Shown: positions 35,795-47,266, numbered from the stretch's first letter. The stretch is 64,000 nt of DNA from Argentina anserina (GCF_933775445.1 NC_065874.1:18371001-18435000), one strand, 5' to 3'. The notes: generated by a model not told the origin, from the letters alone. Program-made: numbers and translations.

Positions 35795-37715
35795 CCTTAT
35801 TTCTCCACCCTCATTATCTGACACATGTCTATTCTCATAAACCACTTTAATCATAGTTGAGATATAAATATTATAATTGATTATACTAATTTCTAATTTT
35901 AACCTTAATTTTCCAAACAAAATATCAAAGATTACACTTTCAATTTTCGTTTCTGGTTATCAATTTGTTTCTTCTCTTATCCTTGTGAGGTTATTATGAA
36001 AGAAGTAACCACATCATCAAATTTTAATCTCACCTTCGCATTCTGCACGTCTTTTTTTTGGATTGTGCCCATATTAATTTCATTGAAATCAAGGCGCAAC
36101 ACTTTAGGAATATAGTACTAGCTAGCAGTATGATGTTGTGTATGCTGGGTACTTGTAGTTCAGTTCCATGGTTTATAATAAGCCAATATTCCTTCAACCA
36201 TTGTTCAATTTATTCTGATTAAATCTTAGTTTTCTAGTAGTATTCATTTGTATATGCATCTTCTACTTAATTATGGTTTCTGGAAATAAAAGAGATAAAT
36301 CAATCTAGTTGAACAATACATATAGAATAGAGCCGACCACAATTAAAAGTGAAGGTTTGGTCCCAAAAAAAAATCGTTTTATCCCATGCAATCAAGTCTG
36401 GAACTATCACCCAGAAAAAAATTTGGAAGGTTTGATCCCATTAAAGTTGTAGTCTTTTTAATATTTTGTTTAGAAAATTAAAAGAAAATTAAGGTTAAAA
36501 CTAGAAATTAGTATAATCAATTATAATATTTATAACCTAAACCTATCGTTTCTCTCTAGCCTCTCTGCTAGGGTTAGATATGATACCTATCTAGGAAGGC
36601 TTGGGTTTCTTCTCTTCCTTTCTCTGATGGGAAGACAAGGGGTGGCTTGGCTTTTTGCCGACTATCCTTGTTATCTCCTCTCCTTGTAATCCTTTGCTTA
36701 GGGGTTTTGAGTGGGGAAGGAGATCTAATTTTAGATCTTGGGAGTGATGGTGGTTTTTAGCTCAAGTTCGGAGATTTTGTTGCCAGCAAAATAGGTTGTG
36801 TGGTCGACGGTGCTTTGGCTCCTATGGGGACTGCTGGTGGGAGCCATTTAGATGGTTGTGCTATCATGGATATGATGGTTTAGATGTTTATGTCGTTGGG
36901 TTGTTGAAGATGGCGTTGACGGCAACCACACAATAACCTTAGTGCTCTAAGGTTCCTTTGGTTGGCGCAGTGGGCTCTTCTTTGGGCTGTTGATTTCCTC
37001 TGGTGGTGCTTAGGACGATATGGTGGTGCCCACAAAGACGATGTGGTGGTGCTTGAAGTTGTTGGGTCAGTGATGGGGACGTCACCGGTTTCAACATTGG
37101 CTCCTGTTGGCAAATTTCTTTCCTTGCTAGGTTTGACCAAGCATGGGCCGGCCCAAAGGCCGGCCTTTGGGCCTGGTGGGGTCTCTAGTTTGTTGGTATT
37201 AGGGGTCTAGTCCTTCTCTTTTGGATCTAGGCCTACAACGATCTGGACTTTCACTCTGGTGTGAGCTTGGTTGGATTGGGTCTTTATGGTCCATTTTGCT
37301 ATGGCTTAATTTGAGTCACGTCACAGTCGTACAATAATGTGGTTGTTAAAATTTATTCAAGTTTTCTACATCATATGTATTTTATTAGTTTTGTGCTTCA
37401 TTACCATGAAAAAGTGGGTGAATCTTGCCTTTATTGGCTAGTTTTACCTAGATGATAGCTAGTGTTAGCTAGTTTTACTTAGGAATAACTTGTTTATTGA
37501 GTCAGAAGTGGTAGTTCTTTTTGTCGGCATTAGGTGTGTTATGTTAGTTCTGCATGCTGAAATACAAATGAGTTGAAGTTTGATTAAAAAAAATTAATAT
37601 TTATATTCTCAACTATAGTTAGAATGGTTTACGAGAATGAATATGTGTCAGGTAACTAGGTAGATGGGGATGAGGGTGGAAAAGTAAGAATGGGGAGGAA
37701 ATTTGCTTCCTAACG
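35795..37715. mobile_element. Inverted-repeat (foldback/MITE-like) element
   Basis: A left arm at about 35795-35940 matches, inverted, the sequences at 36448-36534 and 37606-37715. Shared words include TCTCCACCCTCAT, CTGACACAT and ATTATAATTGATTATACTAA, with AACCTTAATTTTC. The right arm is split by a LINE-like insertion (36535-37594). Outer boundaries and target duplication are not resolved. A run of 11 C lies at 35786-35796. Confidence 0.6.
36535..37594 (+). mobile_element. LINE-like retroposon, 5'-truncated, TSD TAATATTTATA
   Basis: A 1060-bp G/T-rich insertion ends in GATTAAAAAAAAT and is bounded by perfect 11-bp duplications TAATATTTATA (36524-36534 and 37595-37605). A poly(A) end with a duplication of this length is the mark of target-primed retroposition by LINE machinery. 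Frames inside (36962-37210 and others) lack a recognised domain. It probably holds untranslated LINE sequence. Confidence 0.65.
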
Positions 37716-37989
37716 AGGGGACTTGGTTCTTGATGGGTTATACATGTGTATGCTTCTTCATGATTAACATGGTTGTTTGGATCTTGGATGAACTATTAAC
37801 TTAAGGTGTGCAGATATAACGTAAGGGAACACTAAAAGTTTAAAGTTATTAGATCCTTTTAGTTAATTAGGTTAGAGCCTTTTGTAGAATTTAGAAGCAA
37901 AATCAAACTCTGCTAGAAGCTTCCGCAATTAATGATAAATATAACTATGACTATGCAAGGCATATAATTGATGGAAAATAATTGTTAGC

Positions 37990-38150
37990 CTTAAAAATTT
38001 AGGCCTCAAAGGCCTTAATTCTACATGTCAAGCCTAGTCACATAGATACATCATATCATTTCCAAATTTATGCAATATTATTATTAAGTAGAAAGACCAT
38101 TAAATTCTTTCCAAATCTAATGGTTATTATTTTTGTTTGAAAATATCTAA
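37990..38150. repeat. Left arm of a long inverted repeat
   Basis: This arm of about 160 bp pairs with 40318-40465 in reverse complement. Both carry AAATTTAGGCC, AAAGGCCTTAATTCTA, TAGTCACATAGA and AATAATAACCAT (or its inverse). The arms enclose a LINE ORF1 remnant. Arms this long suggest a Mutator-like or foldback element. No target duplication was found. Confidence 0.7.
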
Positions 38151-38235
38151 AAACCATATTTTAAATGAGATTTTCAAGTCGACTTTTTCTCTGCTAGAGT
38201 TTTGCCCTAGCTTTCAATTGATCAAGATTGATTCA

Positions 38236-39598
38236 ATGACAGCGCCGACGCTGACTTCTTCTGGTGTGTTGGAAGAGGCTTTCATTCGGCTTGTGGATGG
38301 TGAAGAGGCAATTGTTGATTCATGCTTCTATCTATGTGGTCACCTCCTTTCCAAAAATTCGATAGCGCTCCCTTTGCTCTCGGCGGTAGTGTCCAATATT
38401 TGGGGATTGAAGGAATGGGTATTGATCCGGAAAGAGGAGAAGGACGTGTTGGTTTTTCAATTCAAGGAGGAGAAGGGGAAGAATCGGGCTCTCATTAAGG
38501 GTCTCTGGTTCTACAATAACTCCATGTTGTTGTTGGCTGATTATGATGGCGTCTCTGCCGTCAATGTTGTGTCATTGAATCATCTAGAAGTTTGGGTGGC
38601 TATGAAGGGACTGAGTATGGCTCTGCGGAATGAGAAGGCTTTGCCCCGAATCAGACGAGCTTTGGGAGAATTTGTTCGTTTGATTCGGTTGTTGAGAAAC
38701 ACAAGGATTTGATCCAGCACGTTCGTGTGCGACACGATATCCGTCAGAGGGTGTTGCCGAAAAGGAATTTTGAGTTTTCCACAACCGTGTTGGCGTTGGT
38801 GGAGCTTGACTATGAGAATTTCCATGGTCTATGTACCATGTGTAGCTTTTTTGGCCATGACGGTGGTGTGTGTGATTGGGCGGTGGAGGCTGCGATGGTG
38901 ATGATGTTGGCTGCAACACTTTTGTCGTCGGTCGCAGCGGAGATTGGGCAGGAGGTTGGTGGTGGTGGACGGGTGGAATTTTGGGGATGATAGGCTTTGG
39001 GCCGAATCGCCGGAGCCGACGAAGGATGTATCGCCGGGTATGGTAGCCCTGATCTGGGGACGGCGAAAAAGAGTGGTGCTCATGGCCCGTTTTTCTCGGC
39101 GGGAAATCCTAGTTTCAAACTAGGGTTCGCCAATGGGGGGGGGGAAGAGCTGGAGTTGATTGGGTCTCCTCTTGGATCTGGGCCTAGTGATTGTGACCTT
39201 GGCTTCGAGTTTGGGTCTTCATCTGAAGGGGTTAATTTCTATGGGCACCCTTTGGACTTTGGGGTAAAGTTGGGGGCAGGACAGCAGGCTTTGGGAGCTA
39301 ATGGGTCCGATTTGGATACACCTATTATCTTTTTAAAAAACCAAGAAATGCAAGTCTAGCAAGAAGCGAGCAAGCTCAACCTCACTTAAACTCTCAACCA
39401 AAGCATTAGGTTTTGTAGAGGTGAAGGGTGGCTTGTTTGCTCCTGCGGAGTCAGTTGATGGTGCTAAGGGATCAGCGGTGGCGAAAAAGGGTTGCCCTTG
39501 TGGCTCTCTGAATAAAACTTAGAATTTGGGTCAAAGTTTGTTGTTCACTCGTGCTCCTACTCGCCCTAATGCTAAGGGCAAATGCAAGCTTTGATGCT
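38236..39598 (+). pseudogene. LINE ORF1-type protein remnant (DUF4283 and zinc knuckle region)
   Basis: From ATG 38236 the frame encodes a DUF4283-like domain (VLEEAFIRLVDGEE, then LIKGLWFYNNSMLLLADYDG and NHLEVWVAMKGL), followed near 38700 by a frameshift. The next frame has VRVRHDIRQRVLPKRNFEFS and the cysteine-containing LCTMCSFFGHDGGVC, the position of the usual zinc knuckle. A third frame (38997-39359) covers the low-complexity C-terminus, and a fourth ends near 39594 (RPNAKGKCKL, stop). This is the nucleic-acid-binding ORF1 of plant L1-type LINEs, broken by at least three lesions. It lies between inverted arms, so it was either captured or inserted there. Confidence 0.75.
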
Positions 39599-40317
39599 TT
39601 TTAGTCTTGAAAAATATCATACAATTATGCATGGTGTAGTTGTAGGAAAATAAGTAGCGCTTCATGTAAAATGAGTAGTTATATGCTATGTATCATTATG
39701 AGTATGCTCACAAGCCTCTTGACTATTTGGAGATGGTAGCTGAGGGATATGTAATGGTTATTCTTGTCTTCTTCTTCATTTTTATAAACAAGTGGTTTCC
39801 TTTTAAAAAAAACCATATTTATTATATACTTTTGAGTTCTATTTTTTCCTCAATATATTTTCTCAAATATTTGTTCAAAAACTTTTTTTCTTCGATTACA
39901 AAAAAAACCCAAATAAACTCCGAAAAGAAAAAAAAAGATGGTTAAATATATATATATATATATATATTAATGCATATTTGTTTTGAATATGTGAATACAT
40001 AGGAATATATAATTTGAATAAGGGCCCTATATATAAATCATCTACAAAGTATATAATTTGCACTAAATATATTGCATAATTCTGAAAAAATTCATATTGA
40101 AATCATATTTTATTTATGAAAAGGTTTAGTTCCTTGCACGGTTGCACTAACTAGTAAATTAAAGAAAGTCAGAAGATCTAAATATAGAAAGAAAATATTA
40201 AGATATTAATTAAATTCATGAGATCCTTGTAACTAAAGAAGGTAAGAAATTATCATTAAGTAATCAAATTTAGTTAAGGGAAAAACGAAGTCAAATGTAA
40301 AGAACAAATTATAACTA
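39599..40317. other. AT-rich stretch without gene
   Basis: No domain is seen. A (TA)n run lies at 39948-39967, with A- and T-rich stretches elsewhere. The LINE endonuclease region expected after ORF1 is absent. Confidence 0.6.
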
Positions 40318-40465
40318 TTAGATATTTTCAAAATAAATAATAACCATTCGATTTGAAAAGGATTTGATAACAATGATGTTGCATAGTTTTGAAAATGATA
40401 TGATGTTTCTATGTGACTAGATTTAACACATAGAATTAAGGCCTTTAAGGCCTAAATTTATGAGG
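40318..40465. repeat. Right arm of the long inverted repeat
   Basis: Reverse-complement partner of 37990-38150, about 2.2 kb away. It contains TTAGATATTTTCAAA, AATAATAACCATTCGATTTG and TAAGGCCTTTAAGGCCTAAA. Its inner palindrome TAGG/CCTTAAAGGCC may help define the outer end. Confidence 0.7.
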
Positions 40466-40689
40466 TCATATATCACTGCTCATGATCGATTCTCTCATTT
40501 ATTATTATTGTTATTTTTTTAAAGATAGAGTACGTACTTTCATTCATAAAACAAGAATATTACAACACCACATATGCCCAGCAAAGGGTTGAAGTACAAA
40601 TTAAGAACATAACAACAAAACATAAACAAGAAAGAAACAAAGACAACTCCAAATAATTAGAGTTTATTTAGACCCCAAATCAGTCCTAC

Positions 40690-41008
40690 CTGTCTTGGTA
40701 TATCCCATCTTATGTTTGTGGATGATACAATCCTTTTCACCTGTGAATTGTAGGAGTTTGAAATATATTCTGGAGTCTTACTGCACGGCCTCGGGGCAAG
40801 CTATTAATCTTGACATGTCTTATGTGTATTTTTCAACCAATACTCCAGTCGCTGTGGTGGCTGATGAGCTTCAAAATCCCACCTCCACACATCGTGGAAT
40901 CTACATTGGGTTGCCTACATTCTGGGAGTGCTATGGCTTACATAAGAGAATAAATAAGACAACAAATGGCTCGGTGAAATGTTCACTCTTAATCTGGAAG
41001 AGAAGTAG
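40690..41008 (+). pseudogene. LINE reverse transcriptase fragment (upstream piece)
   Basis: The frame reads SHLMFVDDTILF near 40704-40740, where FVDD is the reverse transcriptase catalytic motif. It continues with ILESYCTASGQAINLDMS, VYFSTNTP and IYIGLPTFWE, the normal order in plant L1-type RTs. After 40930 it shifts frame (AMAYIRE, then RQQMAR). It ends around SGREV at 41008, where homology to the ALMT duplication begins. The downstream part of a LINE resumes with SGHEVLIKVVAKA at 47267, so the two may be halves of one element. 40500-40680 before it resembles an antisense LINE tail. Confidence 0.75.
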
Positions 41009-41015
41009 ATTATTT

Positions 41016-41021
41016 TTTATT
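41016..41021 (-). terminator. Ancestral AATAAA signal of ALMT copy 2, displaced by a solo LTR
   Basis: The same AATAAA/TCAATAAAA context as at 32199-32204, now 2.28 kb from the stop codon at 43303 because a 2.1-kb LTR lies between. Transcripts probably end earlier, perhaps in LTR sequence. Confidence 0.6.
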
Positions 41022-41078
41022 GATAAAACAACATTACTCACTAAATTTGAGAATGGAGTCGAAGACGTCTTTTTCTGG

Positions 41079-43215
41079 TGATAGGAGCACAAAGTGTGAC
41101 GTTCTTAATGTATATATGTCATGTTCTTACTCTTTGTTACTTGTTATTTCGTATGTTGTAGCTTATTTTGTATGAATAAATGTTTAGGTAGTGTTTATAT
41201 TGAAAATGAATGATTTGATGATGAAATCATGTTAAGTGTTGTAAATCCCAATGTTTTAAAAAACGGTCTAGTCGGCCACCTAGGCGCTAGGAGGTCACCC
41301 ACTGTCACACTTTTTGCCTCGGTGGCCATCTGTGGCGTTTTGTGAATTAGGCGGCCCTATTCAGTCCTAGGCGGTCCTAGGCGGCCCTATTCAGTTCTAG
41401 GTGGTCTAGGTGGCCCTATTCAGTCCTAGGCGGTCTAATTGGCTCTATTCAGTCTTAGTCGGTCAACCATCATTTGACATTAAAAAAAAACTAAAAGAGG
41501 CCGCATCTCACTCTTTGTCTATTTTCTGAAAACTGAATCTCATCAACAGAAGAAGAGGAAAGAAATATGAATATTAAGTTTGAGTCTGATACTGAATGAG
41601 AGAAATAAATTGAGATTTAGTATTATTGCATTTGTTTCATTATTTATCTTTTTTTTCAAATATTTTTATGGACTTTCTACTTAAGTTATGTGAACTTAGA
41701 CTATTTTAAGTATTTTTAAAATTAATATTAAACTGCATTATATATTTTTAATCATTAAATAGTTTAAATATATGTATAAAAATAAATAAATATTTAATAA
41801 TTCAAAACCTCCTAGGCGCCGCCTAACCGTCTAGGCACTAGGAGGTGGCTGTCCGCCTGCATACCGCCTAGTGCTCTTTAGAACCTTGGTAAATCCATAT
41901 TGAGCTATGATTCCTTACTCGACGAGAACTCTACTTTCCTATTTTCATTCTTTCCTATTTCTAACTTGTCGATTCTTTTCAGGAAAGATAAATCATATAT
42001 GGACTAGGAGAAATGGAGCCGTGATGCAATTCTAGGTGAACTAGGAGACCATTTCCGAGTTGGACTAGGAGAGAAAGAGGTTGTGTGACACATTCCAAGA
42101 TGGATTAGGAGAGCTTGATGTTGTGCAACCCAATGAAGACTTCCAATCAGATTCGGTTTCCTACACTAAGTTGGATTTAGAGTTCAAGAATCAGAAAATC
42201 ATATTTTCATCATCAATCCTTGCACTAAGTATAGCCAAAGCTCTGCCAAAACACCCTCTCACCACCAAGAACCCTAGCACCGAATTCATCCAGCCATTCA
42301 CCATCCTTTTACTCCTAAGCGCGGAGCATAGGACGTCCATTCCCTTGAATATATCTAGTTATCTTGTCTTAGGCCGCGGTGGATAATTCAAAGTGTAACT
42401 CTATGATTTTCATGTTTAGGATTTGGTGTCTACTGTTTTTGTTCATGGATGATTTATGTTTTGGTTTTGTTAAAATTTATTTCGATTTTGTCTAAGAGAT
42501 TGATATGACTTTCGAATGATGTATTGAATTAAGGGTTTCAACTTTTATACAATCATTTTAGGTTTTCTCGTCGTATGTTCTTTTCATTATAGTTGGAGAA
42601 TTTTCAGTGTGTTCATATATATAATATGTGTGATTGATATTCAGAGTTAGATTACATATGTTAATTAACCAAAGATATAAACGTTTAGGATGCGCGGAGT
42701 AGACTAAGTGTTTGTTCTTGATGTGGTTCACTGTTTATTTGCCTAAGTAATTCATTGATGTCGTGAGGCCTATGTGTGTTAGTTAGGTTTCAATTAAAGA
42801 CTTGTTCTTATAAATGTGACTGATCTTATGTGTTGCGCGGAGTATGCATGTTAGGTTAGTTGTGTTAGATTTTAAGTAAGGCGCGGAGCAATGCTTGAAT
42901 GTGTTAAGTGTCTATGTGTTAGGAAGACTGCTGATGACCGTTGATGACCCTATTTGCATGATCGATTCTAGGATGAGAAAAGATACCTACGGCATAGACG
43001 TAATTGAGTTTAGATTTCGATTTCTTGATTCCTTATGTGATTTGTTTGGTGATTGCTTAAGTGTGTGTGTTATTGAGCACTTGCGTGAATTTGTTGTTGT
43101 TTGGTTTGTGATTCAATTACTAGTTGGATCCTTGGTTTGTAACGATACTCTCTTGCTTTATACTACTAACGATGTTTACATGATTAATATTGATGTCGAG
43201 TAATCGAACTGATCA
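41079..43215 (+). repeat. Solo LTR, Athila type, in 3' flank of ALMT copy 2, TSD TCTGG
   Basis: A 2137-bp LTR starting TGATAGGAGCACAAAGTG and ending CGAACTGATCA, flanked by TCTGG at 41074-41078 and 43216-43220. The paralogous unit 1 has a single TCTGG at 32260-32264 at the same place, the unoccupied site. A 640-bp hAT MITE is nested at 41249-41888. Without that MITE and its 8-bp duplication the LTR is 1489 bp, near the 1555 bp of the LTR at 6966. The LTR is antisense to the gene. Open frames in it (42081-42386, 42895-43203) are not genes. Confidence 0.95.
41249..41888. mobile_element. hAT MITE nested in the solo LTR, TSD GTAAATCC
   Basis: 640 bp bounded by CAATGTTTTAAAAAACGG and inverted CAAGGTTCTAAAGAGCAC, with 8-bp duplications GTAAATCC at 41241-41248 and 41889-41896. 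Related LTR copies lack it. Subterminal parts are rich in CCTAGGCG words. An internal array at about 41345-41460 repeats CCTATTCAGTCCTAGG-like units. No coding capacity is seen. Confidence 0.88.
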
Positions 43216-43302
43216 TCTGGTAACCCAAGACATGTCTACTAACCAGAGTATCTTATACGCTTATACAAGTAATACCTAAACTCAATATTCTATACGTTAT
43301 TA

Positions 43303-45501
43303 TTAGTATTGGTTATTATTAGTACTGGTAGTGCCATCTGAACTTCTATTTTCAGCTGAGGAGCTACCAGTTGCATCATGAAATATTGCAATAGCGCCAT
43401 GTGATTCTTCAGCAGTAACCACTGGCTCTGGAAGTAGTTGTCCTTTATCAGTCTTGAAATTTGCAGCGGATGCTAGTTCGTGAAGTGCTTCAGCAATCTT
43501 CTCAACACAAGTTACGACTTCAATAAGAAGCAACGCCACCGCAGCCGATGTTACTGTTTCCATCACCTTGGCATCTTTCCATATGCCTCCTCTCAGCAAC
43601 GACATGAGACTCTCAGCTGCTGCTTTTGAGACTGTAATGTGGTGGTCAGCTGATGATGATAGAGTCATATTCTTGAGTGCTGCAGCTAATTCCTTAAGAG
43701 CTTTCCCGGTTTCGATGCAAATATTGGTGCCTTGTTCTTGAATTTTGTTTCGGATTTCGGCAGGTGCCTGGATTAGGAATACCACTGGCTTGTTAGATTT
43801 GAACTTGAAATTTATAATATGGTGGTTTAAAGCAGATTTTGTTTAATTAGTATATGTATATATATACCTGAATTTCATTGTTCAGGTAAGTATGAAGAGC
43901 CTCGATTTTATAGGCACATTGCCTACTTGCGGCTCCAACATTCAAATACTTTTTCCATGGGTGGCGGAACTTGAACTTGCCATGACCTGGTTCCCACCAT
44001 GCCAAGTTGGCCTGCAAATGAAAACAAATATTCACCATTAGCGAACTAGCATATGCATATATCTAGCTAACTAAAAAAAAACCAGTAAGCGTAGGCATGA
44101 ATATCTTGAATTTTCTTTCATGAATAGAGGAAATTGTCAAAATAATGGATAGGTTCGTATTGTATGCGTGTAACTTCTTTCCATTCCACATCTATGTATT
44201 TAAACATACCATAAAGTCTTCGGGGCCTTTTGATGTAAGAACACTTTTATATTGCTTAAGCAAAGATTTGGTAACACTTGATAACAACCCATTCTCTTGC
44301 ATGTCAAAATATTCAGATCCAAATCCTGTAAATTATACGTAAAAATAGTGCTTAGCTAGTCATTTGTTGTAATCACATGTATGAAGGATGCAGAAAATAA
44401 CAGATTGATGATAGCATATATACAGACCTTCCATAGAATCCCCAAGCTTGTCAATGTTACTCGCAACCAAATTGTGGAGATCGACTCCAATCCACACAGG
44501 GCAGATGCAAAGAGAAATTATAATAGTAGTACAGCCTCCTATGGAAACCGTTGATATCCTAATGTGTGCCATCTCTAGTATCTCGTAGTCGCGGTAGCCA
44601 GATACCGAAACCAAGCTGTAGGTCAATATGAATATCACCAGGAAGTAGTCATGCCTTGCCTTTAACAAGGGGAAGAATCTCAGGAAGGTCATAATTGCAG
44701 CTGCAAATTAAATATGATCGGAAAAGTGTTAATTAGTTTGTGTAACATATCACGCTAGCTACTAAATTGTGTGCTTCAAACTCTCACTTAATTAGAAGTA
44801 CTATATGTGTATGCAGGGAACACACCTACAACAAAGACGAAAAATCCAACCAATATGGGCTCCGCGATTTCTCCTCCCCAAAGAGTTGTTATGTGATGAG
44901 CTCCAACAGCTAGAGGACCAGCTATTATTGTTGCCACCATTCTATTTAAACCCCTTTCTAGGGTTCCTCCTGGAGAATGAAAGAAAACAAAATTAGGAGC
45001 GGGGTAACAAGACGCCATATTATTTAGGTTACATGATCATCACTAGATTTCCAACAACTTCAGCACAACCACACCGTATTTTTTTGAGTGGCTTGCTAAG
45101 GGAGAGGACATCTAAGAACCATCATATATTAACGGCATCTGAGTTCTTTGACAGATGCCTTTCAATTATGCATGAGGCAACCTTCTCTGTAATTAGTACT
45201 TACCAGCTGTGTACTCAAAGACAAGGGCCACAGTCAAGATAGCCCACATTGCATCGACACCGAATCCATCAATCGGTCGAAAGTAATAAAACAGACAAAC
45301 CAAGGTCAAAGCCAACCCTACTTTGCCCGAATGAATGATCCTTCTCGGATCATCCTTCCCGAGCTTCTTCGCCTTTCTCGCTACCTCCACTACCTTACCC
45401 CACGAATTTTCCGGCGCCGCCTTTATCCACTGCAGAACGCGGCTGAAAGGCCCTCCACTGCAGCCGGCGGTCTCCACACCATTAGTATCTGCATAAGTCA
45501 T
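43303..45501 (-). CDS. ALMT: Aluminium-activated malate transporter (ALMT) family, copy 2, six exons
   Basis: Exons 45501-45204, 44969-44826, 44700-44428, 44325-44210, 44011-43868 and 43767-43303 total 1440 nt in one frame, 479 residues. Exon lengths are those of copy 1 except three extra bases in the last. Introns keep GT-AG, with a diverged donor GTCTGT after exon 3. The six membrane segments and [10 protein letters not shown] are conserved. Substitutions are scattered (for example PENSW for PAKSW and RRIIH for RRIVH), and the C-terminus ends NNNQY instead of NDNV. The reading frame is intact and a malate/anion channel role is expected. A TATA box is at 45624-45631. The 3' flank is disrupted by a solo LTR 88 bp after the stop, which may alter the transcript end. 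Confidence 0.93.
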
Positions 45502-45623
45502 CTATGCCAAGCAAGCAAGGCAATGCAAAGGAGGATCAGAGAAGAATTGAAGAAGAAGATCGAGCAGATCTAGCTAGCTCAAATATAGTGTTGCTGTGCG
45601 GAAAACGTTATGCGGTAGTCACA

Positions 45624-45631
45624 AATATATA
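45624..45631 (-). promoter_or_regulatory. TATA box of ALMT copy 2
   Basis: TATATATT on the minus strand, 123 bp upstream of the ATG, in the same context as copy 1. Confidence 0.6.
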
Positions 45632-45803
45632 GAGGCCAGGTAACAAGAAGAGCTGCGAGATCAAGCGGATGAAAGACAGTAAGAAACACGTGCACATGCA
45701 ATCAACACGTACTTTGATTAATGATGTGGGGGATGAATCGTACGGGAACGTCCCTTAAAGTTGGATAGTCAAATTATCATAAAAGAATTTTGGTTATCAA
45801 GTT

Positions 45804-47266
45804 AGGCAAGTTTTAAAATGGTCCGTTACCTATAGGACCCATTCTTTAGTCATATTACGTGGCATGCTGTGATTGACTGGGAGTCCAAAATTTTCGCTCT
45901 ATGTGATACCACTTTCTGTAACGCTCCAAACTGTAATTCACCAGCTTAAGTACGTCACTGTGTCGTGAATCTCTAAAACATAAATTGAAAACTTGAATTA
46001 CATTTTAAAGAAACATAAGTTATTTTGTGTAAAAACTATTTAGATAAGCACAACAGAAATTTAAAATAAATTGTGAGGTATATATGTCCGTCCAGAACTC
46101 GATACAATAAATAGATTGAAGTTAATAAACTTTGGGAAAATAGATATATAGAGCATAAAAGAAGTAGCTCTAATAAAGTTCTAGAATTAGATATCTAAAT
46201 ATGGAAATCTAAAAAATGAAAACTGAAATACAGTTTACCGAATTTGAACAGCACATCCAACTCCATCCACTACTTTTAGGTACCAGCACATATTCATGCA
46301 CTCACACTGATGTAGAGTTCTCAATTAGCTTTGAAAACATTGTTGGGTAGCCCAGTGTAAAATCAATTTAAATGAATGAGTAAATAAATGACAAATTTTA
46401 ATAAAATCTTAACTTGAGAATCGGTGCATGGATTCTCAATATGGCATGCCAAAATCAAAATACCACTTGATGGCCGGTTGAATAGACTCACTACACGACC
46501 TTACCTTATATCCATTTTAAAAAGATAAGCATAGCGAGAACGTCCACGACCCAACTACACACACGTTTCAAGCCAGTCCTTAAAATCACAACTTGCACGA
46601 ACCGGTGTAATTAAACCTTCCGGAGGTTTGGGGGATCGAACTCAAGGAAGTCAGGCCTCATCCACAAGCCTTGAAAGGCTGTTGTCTATTGTCGCATTTG
46701 TGCTTACCCAGTCTAGTTGGGTAAAATCAGCAATTCCGAATGGGAAGACGAGGATTGAGGTGCGCCAAAGAAGCTTCAGTATTAGATCTAGATAATTGTT
46801 TTTCAGTTGTGGAATAATTGGGTAAGATGGTTTAGGAGGTTTTTTTTTGGGGGGGGGGGGGGACACCAAGAATATGAACCCTTTTAGCCACCACATTAGA
46901 ACCACCATCTCACAACTGCAGACGAAAACATTCTTCAATTTTCTCGAATCTACCGCCATCTCTCTGTTTCCTAGATCAAGCCACCCACCCATTGGGTCCC
47001 TTTGTAAAAGGTCAGTAATCGATTCCAAATCCTACATTTTTCTTATGTGAATCAATTAGAGTAGATGTAACCAAGTGCAAATCCGTTATATATGTTTGGA
47101 TGTTGAAAGTATCATCGAGTAAACCATCATTGAGTCGAAAATAAAGAAAAACTTAATAGGGTTGTTAAAAGTGCCTTGTTAAAATAGTTTATCGTAGTTG
47201 CATAAATATGTGACTTGAAAACTCTTTTAGTATCATATTAGTTACTAATCCCCTAATTACTTAGTG
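45804..47266. other. Intergenic DNA, no gene recognised
   Basis: It has no counterpart beside ALMT copy 1. It holds a T9 then G14 homopolymer junction at 46840-46862. A frame of 125 codons on the minus strand (46651-47028) lacks any family motif and crosses that homopolymer, so it is not called. Confidence 0.5.

Larger units (their letters stand above)
41015..45803. repeat. ALMT tandem duplication, unit 2
   Basis: Second copy of the segment at 32190-34947, enlarged by the solo LTR at 41079-43215. Its left edge is at the AATAAA region (TTTTATTGATAAA) and its right edge near AAGTTAGG upstream of the promoter. A 26-bp stretch present after the empty site in unit 1 (about 32268-32293) is lacking here. 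Confidence 0.9.

Noticed and set aside
46651..47028. 125-codon minus-strand frame
   Set aside because: No family motif, crosses a T9/G14 homopolymer, and no splice-supported continuation.
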